Shown piece by piece: positions 9,149 to 20,671 of a stretch of DNA of 64,000 nt. The stretch covers positions 310,001 to 374,000 of the forward strand of contig JADJMG010000001.1 in NCBI GenBank assembly GCA_016709725.1. The letters are read 5' to 3'. The stretch's first letter is position 1, and each line of letters starts with the position of its first letter. Below the pieces are notes generated by a model. That model saw nothing but the letters and a program-made list of their open reading frames with translations, had not been told where the DNA came from and searched no databases. The stretch is from Bacteroidota bacterium. Its GTDB lineage: Bacteria; Bacteroidota; Bacteroidia; AKYH767-A; OLB10. The translations under genes and the position numbers were made by a program.

Positions 9149-9485
9149 CGACCCCTCTGGGGTCGGATGGTGGGGGGGGTGCATTTTTTTCTAATAAGGT
9201 TAAACCTCTCTGAGGTTTATGTGCGATCCCTCTGGGGTCGGTTCGTGGGGAGATGGTAATTCTCTTCTAATAAGGTTAAACCTCTCCGAGGTTTATTGCG
9301 AAATCCTCTCCGAGGTTTTTTTGCGAAATTTTTCACAAGTTATAGTGCGAATTAGTACACGTTTTGTGCGCATTTCTATAGGAAGATATTTAACCGCGTT
9401 TTAACTATTAAAATTGAGAATCTCAGAGAGATTCAACCTTATTAGAATAATTAGATGGTAGAAAATCCCGACCCCAGCGGGGTCG
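9149..9485. repeat. REP-like hairpin cluster beside the transposase
   Basis: At least seven small palindromes of two families. Family I is CGAYCCC-N3-GGGGTCG at 9149-9165, 9224-9240 and 9469-9485. Family II is AAACCTC-N3-GAGGTTT at 9201-9219, 9277-9295 and about 9301-9318, plus a variant GAATCTC-N3-GAGATTC at 9418-9434. The tag CTAATAAGGTT precedes family II at 9191 and 9268 and appears inverted (AACCTTATTAG) at 9435-9445. Units thus face each other across the cluster, as in REPIN/BIME arrangements. No protein gene is supported here. Confidence 0.75.
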
Positions 9486-9561
9486 CATATTATTACATTA
9501 TTTTTCGACAATCAAAAAATAATATTGTGATCATCAAATTAACCATTCTATAATTTTTTTT

Positions 9562-11153
9562 CTATTTCCCCCAATTCGCTCTATCCATCGAGCGGTAATT
9601 GATGGCTTCGGCGAGATGTTCGTTGCGGATATCCGCACTGTTAGAGAGGTCGGCGATGGTGCGTGCTACTTTTAAAATGCGGTGGTAGGCGCGGGCGCTG
9701 AGATCGAGACGTTCCATGGCAACTTTTAATAATTGTTGCCCGCTTCATCAATTCGACAATGTGTTCGAATGTGCTTACTGCTCATCATCGCATTGCTGTG
9801 CACACCTTGTTCATTTTTGAATCGAAGGGATTGAATATCGCGAGCCGCCATCACGCGTTTACGAATGACAGAACTTGATTCGGATGATTGTAATGTATTT
9901 AATTCGCGAAAAGGAACGGGCACTACTTCAATGTGTAAATCGATGCGATCTAATAACGGTCCGGATATACGTTGTAAGTAACGATCGACAATTCCGAAGC
10001 CGCAGGTGCAATCTTTTTCGGGATGATTTAAAAAACCACAAGGGCAGGGATTCATACTCGCCAATAGCATAAAACTGCTCGGGTATTCCACTGCGAATTT
10101 AGCTCGGGAGATGGTCACCTTACGATCTTCTAAAGGTTGCCGCATTACTTCAAGAACAGTACGTTTGAATTCGGGAAGCTCATCTAAAAAAAGTACACCA
10201 TTATGTGCTAAAGAAATTTCACCAGGCTTGGGAAATCCACCTCCTCCTACTAAGGCTACATCACTAATGGTATGATGCGGCGAACGAAATGGACGCTGAC
10301 GAATTAATCCAATATCACGTCCAAGTTTTCCAGCTACCGAATGAATTTTTGTGGTTTCCAATGCTTCTTCTGCACTCAGCTCGGGAAGGATCCCGGGCAT
10401 ACGTCGGGCTAGCATTGTTTTTCCAGCTCCGGGTGGACCAATCAATATCACATTATGACTTCCTGCTGCAGCAATCTCTAATGCACGTTTAATATTTTCT
10501 TGTCCTTTCACATCGGAAAAATCCATCTCAGGATGATCGGGATACTTTAATGCATTGAGCAAATCAAATTTCACGGGCTCGCGTTTCTTGAGTCCAATCA
10601 AAAAACCAATCACATCTTTGAGGGTGTCCATTCCGTACACTTCAAGGCCATCTACTACGGCTGCCTCCATCTCATTCGCCTGCGGAACAATAATTCCTTT
10701 GAAGCCTTCATTTCGCGCTTGAATCGCAACGGGGAGTACTCCCTTCACTGGAACTATTTTCCCATCTAAAGAAAGCTCACCCATCATCATAAACGAGGCA
10801 AACATACTCGACGAAACTTGACTCGATGCTGCTAATATGGCGAGGGCGATGGGCAAGTCGTAGCCTGAACCTTCCTTTCGAATATCGGCAGGTGCGAGAT
10901 TGATGACCATCCGCATACCAGGCCAACGAAAGCCGTTTACTTTTAGGGCGGCTTCAATACGCGATTGGCTTTCACGCACTGCAATATCGGGTAGTCCGGA
11001 CCAAAATGTTTTGGGCAACCCTTGGGCTGCGTGCACTTCCACGTGCACCGTGGTAGCATCTACACCCATAATGGTTGCCGAATACGTTTTTACAAGTTTG
11101 GAAGGCAAGACTTCCTTTACTTCAAATTCTTCTTGAGTTTCTTCGTTGCTCAT
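9562..11153 (-). CDS. YifB family Mg-chelatase-like AAA+ ATPase / ComM homologue (one frameshift in the sequence)
   Basis: The open frame 9726-11153 covers the ChlI-like N-terminal domain, the Walker A GPPGAGKTM segment, the CPCGFLNH...DCTCG cysteine cluster and the DRIDLHIEV segment. It then ends early at GNNY. Adding one C at about 9736-9738 restores NQLLKVAMERLDLSARAYHR and runs to a TAG at 9562, giving about 530 residues, normal for the family. ComM/YifB proteins act as DNA helicases in branch migration during transformation in some bacteria; the role here is inferred. An extension of about 19 residues precedes the usual LVKTY start; no other ATG is available. Confidence 0.88.
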
Positions 11154-11521
11154 AGCTTTAAAATAATTGTGGACACTTAAAAATGATCCTATAAGGGCGC
11201 AATAATCGTAAATAAAAAATGAAATAGCCGTAAATAAACATTTGTATCCGTTTAATAACGGTTACGGCATAACGAAAACTGATTTGATGCTAATGTTCCT
11301 CGCATGGGCGCTAAGTTTTCTCAGCAGCGTTTCTTCGCTAATGTTTCTCGCAACCCTTGGCAAGCTCAGGTTAAAAAGGCGCTAAGGCGCTAAGCCATTC
11401 GGACGCTTTCTCTTCGCTAAATTTTCTCGCAAAGGCGCTAGGCTATACTGTTACAAATTTTCTAGCAAAGGGCGCGAAGCCCTGGCAGGCAGGCACAAAA
11501 TTGTCTAGCAAATCACCACAT
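11154..11521. repeat. Non-coding gap filled with degenerate repeats
   Basis: No gene is supported. From about 11299 to 11510 a unit resembling TTCGCTAAATTTTCTCGCAA followed by GGCGCTAAG recurs four or more times in degraded form. The same text in the opposite orientation makes a clean tandem repeat at 29805-29893. A GGCAGGCAGGC stretch at about 11483-11493 resembles the palindrome arm at 29698-29716. Confidence 0.6.
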
Positions 11522-11558
11522 AAAAAAAGATGCTGCCTCTTTTGAAAGAGACAGCATC
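11522..11558 (-). terminator. Intrinsic terminator of the first giant T9SS gene
   Basis: On the minus strand a 13-bp stem (GATGCTGTCTCTT with one G-U pair) closes a 4-nt loop and is followed by seven T. It lies 25 nt past the stop at 11584. Confidence 0.85.
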
Positions 11559-11583
11559 CATTCTAATTAATTTCAATCAGCGC

Positions 11584-14500
11584 TTAGTAAAAGAACTTTT
11601 GAGAAACTTTTTTCTCTTGGTTTTGCAAGATGATGAAGTAGATTCCTTGCGATAAGCTTTGATCTAATTGAATTTTATTTATTCCAGGTACTGCAGGAAT
11701 TCCACCTTGGTTGTAGATTACTCGACCTGTTGCATCGGTGATGATTGCCGACAATGGTAATTCACTATCGTACACAAACTCAATTTGGAATTGACCATTG
11801 TTAAGCGAATTGCCATACACATTTGTAATTTCAAATGATTTCACGGCACCAACATATACAGGACGCAAATCGGAGTACGTAAATTCTCCATCCATATCTG
11901 TTTGCTTCAAGCGGTAGTATTGTAATCCTTGCATTGGATATTCATCCCACGTCTCGTAGTTTAACATTACGTTACTGTTGTGCATGTATGAATTGACTTT
12001 CGCAATAAAATCAAATTTAGTTAAGTCCTTATCCGCTCTTTCTACGGTAAAGAAATCATTGTTGATTTCACTCGCCGTTGTCCATGATAATTTTACGCGT
12101 GTATCCACCAGCTTCGCATCGAAGTTTACTAACTCAACGGGAAGTGGAGTTGTATTCGCTGTAATTGCCCATGGATTACTATTTCCAATGGGACCTGAAG
12201 GGGCAAAGAAAGGTGCAGTTAATTGAGCTGGTAAAGTAGGCCAATCCCAACTTGTAACCCTTACAGAGTCATATGCAGGTGAAGCATTGGCACCATAATC
12301 TTGTGTATAAGTTAAAGAAGTATAAGGAGTTGTCAATCGTATCCAAGCTCTATTTTGACCAAGAGCCCACCACGGTTGCGCTTTACCTTTATTGAATGCA
12401 GATAGACCAGCTGCTCTTTCTGCAGTTGTAAATCGATACATAATATCAGCCACTGGATTTGCTCCTGTTTTACTTAAGATCCAAAAACGGTCTACAGTTC
12501 CTGCTGCATTACCCGCTCCGGCCGTATTGTTTATGTGCGCTACAGTAGGTGGCATTGGTAAATTTCCAGGGGCATTGTAGGTAGAGATGTCCATATTTCC
12601 CATATCTCCACTCTTATGTTGGAAGGAGAAAGGAATATATAAAGGAGCCGCAACGGCACCACTTCCGAATGGAACCACACGATAACCGAATACGGAATTA
12701 ATATTATTCCAAATTACCGAAGCCGTTGAACTTTCAGAAATTAAAAACCCATTCGTTCTTTCAAACGGTCCTTTGGGTGATACTAAATTTCCTGTTGCAC
12801 CCATTACTCCTGGATTATTCATGGTCAATGAATAGGTATTCATTCGTAACTGTCCTTGTAAAAGCGCTACCGATGAATCTACCGTAATGGCGCGCATCAT
12901 GGTGACAAATTGCGAGGCTGCACCTTTATTTACTTCCAATTCGTTGAAAGTAGTAGGTTGTGTACCAGCAATAGTTTGTGCAACGGTACTATCCATTCTC
13001 ACTCGACTATACCCGGCATCAAAGAATCCATTATTCAACCAATCTTCTTGCACTGTAATTAAAGCTTTACCATAAGGACGATTCACTAAGAAGGTAAAAT
13101 TAGGACGGAAGGAAGCTAATCCGCTAAAGAAATTATCGGTCACCCCTGCTCCAGGTACTAACGCACATCCAGCTGCAGCGTTCGTAGTAGAGGAAAGAAT
13201 CAAGGTAGATTTTATACCAGTAGTTTGAGTGATGTAAATACGATCATCATTCGATCCAACATTAGACGCATTATCAAAACAATATTGAATCAAGATATTA
13301 TTGACACCATCCCATACAATAGGTGTAGCTAAATTGATGGTATTTACACCCGGGAACGTAGTGGTTAAATGCCAATGGACCATACACCGTTGTAAATGGA
13401 CCTGCATAAGGTACATTACTCGCATGCTGTGTAAACGGTACCAAAGCATAGCTTATAGTAAACCCACCGAATGAAGCTGTACTCCCTTTAAAATTTAAAC
13501 TAAACTGTATTCCAGTAATATTATCATTGGGCACTAATCCCGCCAATGTTAATTCAGCTTGCGAATAAATAATTTGTGTTCGAACGTCGGTACTTGCTGC
13601 CTTTAATGGCGTATAAATATTATTCACCAAGGTACCGTTACTGTACACTACGTTATTTGCGAAAGAAGAAATTACTTTTATTCTACCGTTATTAATTAAA
13701 TCTCTTCTCAATTTTAAAGGATTCGCACTGGGCGTTGGAGAATTAATAATAACTGAATCCAATGCAGATATTGTCAAATTGTTTGCATTTGCCAAAATAT
13801 TAGACTTGATGGTTGGACGGAAGTAAGGACGCGAAGGAGTACCTATTGGAGGGAAAACCTGTACACGATCGATAACTGCATCATCGGTAATAGTAGGAAT
13901 TCCTCCACACCAGTTACCTGGGTTATTCCAATCGTCAGTATTTCCTAACCATAATTTATAACCTACTGGACAGTTTGGAGAAAGAATAATGGTAAAATCT
14001 TCAATTTCACCAAAAGTTTGTTGAGAACAAGGATCAATATTTCCATTCGCAAATACTTCACGAACTCTCATTCGGGTAACACCCGTATATCCAGCTGCAG
14101 GAGTAGTGAAGGGGATATTTCCAATTCCCAAACCAGGTAAACTTACTTGACCTAATTTCTCGCCTACATCAATAAAATCACCATCGCGGTTATAATCAAT
14201 AAACACTGCGATATTATTACTAGAATTCCATGTTCCGGCTCTTACTTGAACAGAATAGGCAGTTCCTTGTGTTAATACGACCGTTCTACCGGTTACTGCA
14301 GGCCATAGTTCATAATCGGGTGGATGTGCCGTAAAGTCGCAACCGGGCCCAAAATTAGAAACCAAACATGCGAGATTAGAAGGAAGACCGGTATTATTAT
14401 TTTTTGCTCCGACTGTAGTATTAATGGCAGTTGGAATTACACCATTTAAAATTACGTGCGTGATATAATCATTATTGGTATAGGAACCTCCTAACCATGA

Positions 14501-15781
14501 TGTACCTACTGTATAAGAACCTACGCAATAAGGTAAATCAATTTGACTTGCTCCTGGTAAAGAGAAACCTCCAGGTCCAGGGGTAACCGTAATACCTGTA
14601 CCTCCCGGTGAAGGACATGTACCAGCAGTTCCACCTACTGCGGAGCTACGTAAATCGGCATCCACAAAATTACTTCCTACCGCTGCAGGCTTAATATCAT
14701 AGGTTAACCAGAAAAAAGTAGTATCGTATTCTAGATAAACACAAGATGTTGCTGCATTCACAAAATCGAGGTTAGTACCGGGAACGGCAATGGTTTGTCC
14801 AAATCTGCGAGCTGGGTAATCATCTGTTCCGGCAGTAACTGGAAAAGGACTTACGTAGGTAGTATCAAAAAGCGTACTTCCTCCTGTATAATAAATTTTA
14901 GCATCGTCAATATCCAATACGTTTGTAGTACCATTTGTATTCATCAACAGCGAATCCAATTTAACAGCCGTTGAAAGCGCTCCGTTCACCACACCACAAC
15001 CACTGGTGCCATCGATAATACAGCGTACACCAACAATCATGTGATTATTTACGCCCACACCTACTGAGGCACCATTTTGCAAGAAAAGATCGATTTTCAC
15101 GTCACTTGCCAAGGTAGCCGATGGATAAGTATTCGTCGTAGCACGATCCAAATAGATGTTATTACCATCCTTACATACACCCATGATGATGAAGTAATAT
15201 CTCTTTGCTAAATAACTAGCAGCAGCTAAATCATAGGTATACAAATTCCATGTATTTGCGGTAGCTGCAGGAGCTGAACCGTTATATCTAGGTAATTTAT
15301 TTGCACCTAACGTGTTTGACAATAAAGTAGCCCCTGTCATATTAGGAGCGGTATTAATATACACACGAATATGATCGTCGGCAAGTGGAAAACCATTATC
15401 ACGATACATATAAAAACTAAACTGCGGATTCACGCCCGCATTATTACTAAAATCAAATGGTTTTGTAATGATGATGGATGTGTCATTATTAATTCCGGTA
15501 AAAGAATTAAACATCATCGCATTCACTCCTCCAGCTGGAGCAGCTCCGGGAGCTGGATTCGTTGCAGAAGCATAAGGCTGAAGCACGAATGCTCCACTTA
15601 CGTTAGTAGCATACTTTTGCTGCCTCCAACCTGGGGCGGGGAAAATCGTTGCGCTTTCAAACGATTCAAGTTGTTGAACCATTTGCGCTTTTGAAATTTC
15701 AGGTGAAATGAGCGCAAGTAGTGCCAGTACCGATGTAAAAATACATCTCATTAATCCTTGGTTTTGGTAGTTGTTTTCCAT
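11584..15781 (-). CDS. Giant secreted GEVED-domain protein with T9SS sorting signal, copy A (one frameshift in the sequence)
   Basis: The frames 13298-15781 and 11584-13449 join into about 1399 residues if one extra T (AAA on the plus strand at 13367-13369) is removed. Residues 1-32 form a signal peptide. A choice-of-anchor-like segment (ESFESATIFPAPGWRQQK) follows. A GEVED domain (about 415-600) carries DYNRDGDFIDVGEK and ends at FGEIEDFTI. A fibronectin-like segment (WTTASEINNDFFTVER...YYRLKQTDMDGEFTYS) precedes a C-terminal type A T9SS sorting domain (last 75 or so residues). It is expected to be exported by Sec, pass the outer membrane by T9SS and be surface-attached or released. The function is probably adhesion or substrate binding. 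Copy B lies directly upstream. Confidence 0.85.
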
Positions 15782-16206
15782 GTGTTTATTTGTTTGGCGA
15801 ATTGTTTGGCGAATTCTATAATAGAAATTATTTTAATATTTTGTAATTGTGTCGATTTGATAAATTTTAAAGATGTTTATTTAACTCTTCCCGAAAGAAG
15901 ATCTGTCAATAAACGATTACTTTGCTATGTTCAATTTAGACTCTTAAATCACGCTTGCTAAGTTTAGCAATACTGACTTCACATAAATTTAATTGTAAAT
16001 GTAGAATTTTAATAACGAAAAAGAAAGGTTTCCGTAAAAAAAAGCAATTTTTAATAAATAAGACACTCCCGAATGTGCTAAAAATTCAGGGTGAATGTAC
16101 TTTTCAAACAAGTAAAAAGTAGTCATTTTGAAGGAAAAAGCTCCAAACTAAAAATAAATCCATTGATTTTGAGCCGTCTATGAAAATTAAGGCAAAAAGT
16201 CCCTCA

Positions 16207-16243
16207 TAAAAAAAGGAGCCTCGGAATAAACTCCGAAGCTCCT
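16207..16243 (-). terminator. Intrinsic terminator of the second giant T9SS gene
   Basis: On the minus strand a 12-bp stem (AGGAGCTTCGGA paired with TCCGAGGCTCCT, one G-U) with a 6-nt loop is followed by seven T. The gap from 15782 to 16206 upstream of copy A contains no gene I can support. Confidence 0.85.
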
Positions 16244-16270
16244 AATCATTCATTTGGATGAAGCAAGTAT

Positions 16271-16325
16271 GCCGTTTCCGGGGCCGCCGAGCACGGAGCC
16301 CCCGGGGGGGCGGCGGGACCCGCGC
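16271..16325. other. Anomalous GC-rich patch
   Basis: About 55 bp of mostly G and C (runs CCGGGGCCGCC, CCCCCGGGGGGG, CGGCGGGACC) lie between the terminator and the stop codon of copy B, in otherwise AT-rich DNA. Copy A has only a short AT-rich spacer at the same place. It has no coding sense. It may be an assembly or adapter artefact. Confidence 0.6.
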
Positions 16326-16328
16326 AAA

Positions 16329-19300
16329 CTATTTAAAGAATTTATAGGATATTTTCTGTTCTTGATTTTGAAGGATGATGAAATACAATCCCTGAGCAAG
16401 GCTTTGATCGATCACCATTTTGTTCAAGCCTGGTACCGCTTCGTTCACTAATTTCTGATACACCACGCGTCCGGTTGCATCGGTAATGATTGAAGTTAAA
16501 GGCAATTCGCTATCGTATATAAACTCCACTTGAAGTTGTTCACTACTTTGCGTATGTCCGTAAACGTTAGTAATTTCAAATGTTTTCGATGTGCCTACAA
16601 ACACTGGTTTTAACTCTGAATAGGTAAACTCACCATCCAAATCCGTTTGCTTCAATCGATAGTATTGCATTCCTTGCAGAGGCTGATTATCCCAAGCTTC
16701 ATAATTCAGAAGGACATTACTATTATTCATATAAGAATTTACTGTAGCGATGAAACTAAAATCCATGGCGTTTTTATCACTTCTTTCCACAGTGAAGTAG
16801 TCGTTATTTACTTCAGAGGCCGTAGTCCATGTAAGCTTTACCTTCTTATTGATGAGTTGTGCATTGAACTCAACCAAATCAATTGGCAAAGGCGTATTGT
16901 TTAAACTGATTGCCCATGGATTTGAATTTCCAATTGAAGCTGATGGAGAGAAATAAGGCGCTGGGCCCACTGGCAATACTGGCCAATCCCATCCAGAAAC
17001 CCTCACGGAATCATAAGCTGGAACTGCATTGGTACCATAGTTTTGTGTATACGTAACAGACGTGTATGGAGTAATTAATCGAATCCAAGCATTATTTTGT
17101 GTTAATGTTCTCCATGGTTGTGCTTTTCCTTGATTGAAAGCAGACATACCTACTGGTCTTTCTGCAACCGTGAATCTAAATACTACATTCACATTCGGAT
17201 TAGCTCCTGTTTTACTTAACACCCAGAAACGATCGGCTGCAGCGGGTGCATTATTACCGGCTCCAGAAGCTGGGTTAAAATGAGTCACCGTTGGTGGCCA
17301 AGGCAGGTTGCCTACAGCATTATACGTGGAGATGGACAAATCACCCAAGCTTCCTGCATTATGGGTAAAGGAGAAAGGAATATAGAGCGGAGATGCCACG
17401 GCTGCATTCCCGAAAGGAATGACACGATAACCTGTAATAGCATTTATATTTTTCCAAATTACGGCAGAGGCTGCATTTTCACTAATCAAAAATCCAGTTG
17501 CCGTTCTTGCAAACGGTCAGCAGGAGCGACTAAGTTTCCTGTATTCACGGATGGATTATTCATGGTCAACGTAAATGCATTCATCAACATAGATCCTTGA
17601 GTCAGGATTAAAGAAGAATCGATAGTAATACTTCTTTGCATGGTTACCGTTTGATTCACGGCACCCTTACTCATATTTAATTCGTTAAATGTTGTAGGTT
17701 GTGTACCTGTGATATTTTGAGCTACGGTTCCATCCATCAACACCTGACTATAACCTGCATCAAAGAATCCATTATTAATCCAATCTCTTTGTAATGCGAA
17801 GATGGCTTTTGTATAAGGACGATCAATGAGGAAGGTAAAGTTAGGTCGGAATGAATTCAATCCACTAAAGAAATTATCGGTTACACCTGCACCAGGTACC
17901 AACGAGCAACCACTTCCCGCATTTGTTGTTGTAGATAAAATCAATGTTGATTTTATACCTGTTGTTTGAGTGATGTATATACGATCATCATTAGAACCAA
18001 TGTTGGAGGCATTATCAAAACAATATTGAATCAACAAATTGCTAGAGCCATCCCAAACAATTGGGGTAGTTAAATTGAGTGTATTTACTCCTAAATTAGT
18101 AGTGAGTGCTGTTGGTCCATAAACCGTAGTTAAAGCTCCAGCATAAGGAACATTACTGGCATGTTGTGTGAAAGGCACTAATGCATAACTCACTGTAAAG
18201 TTACCGAATGATGCAGAACTTCCTTTAGACCAAAGGCTGAATTCAATTCCATTGATTCGATCACCGCCAATTAAACTATTCAATGTTAACTCTGCAGCTG
18301 AATAAATAATTTGAGAGCGGGCATCGGTACTCTGAGCTTTAAAGGGAGTGTAAATATTATTTGCTAATGTACCATTACTATAAGTTAAATTAGTAGTAAA
18401 GGAACTCACTACAGAAATACGACCATTATTCACTAAATCCTGCGCTAAACGCAAAGCATTGGCACTTGGATTTGGTGCGTTAATGATTAACGAATCCAAA
18501 TTAGAAATGGTAAGTATATTAGCTGTTGCAGAAATATTAGATTTAATGGTTGGCTTGAAGTACGGACGAGTTGGGGTACCTGTAGGAGGGAAAACTTGAA
18601 CACGACTAATTTGTGCATCGTCACCAATAGTAGGCACACCGCCACACCAGTTACCTGGATTATTCCAGTCGTCGGTATTTCCTAACCATAATTTATAGGT
18701 TGCAGGGCAACTTGGCGAAATAACTATTGAGAAATCTTCAATTTCACCATAGGTAAATTGAGTACAAGGAGTAACGTTTGAGGAAGCATATACTTCACGT
18801 ACACGCATACGAGTTACTCCTGTATATCCTGCAGCTGGCACTGTAAAAGCAATATTTGCATTTCCTAAACCAGGTAAGGTTACTTGTCCAAGTTTTTCTC
18901 CAAGATCTAAGAAATCACCATCTCTATTAAAGTCAATGAAAACAGCAATATTGTTATTTGAGTTCCAGGTACCTGCTCTTACATTTACTGAGTACCCCAG
19001 TCCTTGCGTAAGCACAACCGTTCTTCCGGGTACAGAAGGCCAATATTCATAATCGGGCGGATGTGAAGTAAAGTCACAACCAGGTCCACCATTAGAAACC
19101 AAACATGCAAGATTCGAAGGAAGCCCGGTGTTGTTGTTCTTTGCACCAACCGTTGTATTGATGGCAGTACCTGAAGCGCCATTCAGAATTACATGGGTAA
19201 CATAATCATTATTGGTGTAAGAACCATTTAACCATGAAGTACCTACTGTATATGTTCCTACGCAGTAAGGCAAATCGATCTGACTTGCACCTGCCAAAGA

Positions 19301-20412
19301 GAATCCTCCTGGGTCAGGAGTAACTGAAATTCCTGTTCCTCCTGGTGAAGGACATGTTCCGGCTGTACCCCCAACGGCGGCACCGCGCAAATAAAATCTA
19401 GATTAGTTCCAGGTACAGCAATCGTTTGACCAAATCTTCTACTTGGATAATCATCCGAACCAGCTGTAGCTGGAAAAGGAGATACATAAGTAGTATCAAA
19501 CTGAACACTACCACCCGTATAATAAATTTTTGCATCATCAATATTCAGAACATTGGTAGTTCCATTGGTATTCATCATTAAAGAATCGAGTTTCACCGCT
19601 GTTGATAGGGCACCGTTTACGACGCCACAACCACTGGTTCCGCCTACAATACATCGAACACCAACAATCATGTGATTACTAACACCCGTACCTACGGAAG
19701 CACCATTCTGCAAAAACAAATTAAAACTTACATCGGCCGCGTTCGTTGCACTTGGATAAGTATTTGTAGTGACACGATCCATGTAAATGTTATTTCCATC
19801 CTTACAAACACCCATGATGATGAAATAATAACGCTTTGCAGTATATGTTGCAGCAGCCAAATCATAAGTATATAGATTCCAAGTATTAGCTCCAGAAGCA
19901 GGAGCTGTATTATAGTACCTCGACATTTTATTTGCGCCCAACGTATTCGACAACAAAGTGGCACCACTCATGCTGGGGGAAGTATTTATGTAAACACGAA
20001 TATGATCGTCGTTAGCAGCAAATGCGTTATCGCGATACATGTAAAAACTAAACTGAGGATTCGTTCCTGCATTATTGCTAAAGTCGAATGGTTTTGTAAT
20101 AATGATGGATGTATCGTTGTTTGTTCCAACAAAAGAATTAAACATCATCAAATTTAAACCACCACCAGGAGCAGCTCCAGGGGTTGGATTTGTTGCCCCA
20201 GCTACGGGTTGAAGCACAAACGCACCATTCACGTTGGTAGCATATTTTTGTTGTCTCCAACCTGGTGCTGGAAATAAAGTAGTGCTTTCAAATGACTCAT
20301 GCTGTTGAACCATTTGCGCAGTTCCTGTTGATGGCCATAAGGCACACAAAGCAAAGAATACCGCAAAAATTGCTTTACTTAGCTTTTGAAATAGTTTGTA
20401 GTTTTTCATCAT
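16329..20412 (-). CDS. Giant secreted GEVED-domain protein with T9SS sorting signal, copy B (two breaks)
   Basis: A close paralogue of copy A with the same order: signal peptide (1-33), choice-of-anchor-like segment, GEVED domain, fibronectin-like segment, T9SS sorting domain. The frame is open in three pieces: 19258-20412, 17486-19390 and 16329-17489. At about 17515 one C is missing (CCC read as CC). At about 19388-19394 the alignment to copy A lacks about 106 nt, roughly the 36 residues that follow GTNLDF in copy A. That loss shifts the frame. The first break looks like a read error. The second is either a true deletion or an assembly collapse, so this copy may be a pseudogene. Confidence 0.8.
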
Positions 20413-20671
20413 CCTCGTTCGTTTTTGTGTTTTACTTATTGGTTTTATATGCCGCTATTCAGCATTCACACAACCATTTTGATAGAGCTATCCTGAGATT
20501 AGTCATGATTTGTCTTCCTACTAATATCTATCATTTACATAATACACCGAAAAATCTTTATATTAACCTCCTAAAATCAAGGGTAAACAGAGGGATTTTA
20601 TTGGTAAAAATTATAAGCTTCAGTAGAATTTGTTTTATACTTTGGGTACTTCAAATTAGAATCGTCACTAA

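Noticed and set aside
9219..9404. Small plus-strand ORF in the hairpin cluster
   Set aside because: It is made almost entirely of the repeats; the translation is low-complexity and has no family.
9149..9485. Regularly spaced short repeats that could suggest a CRISPR array
   Set aside because: Repeats are palindromes of two kinds with uneven spacing and opposite orientations, spacers are not of constant length, and no cas gene is near.
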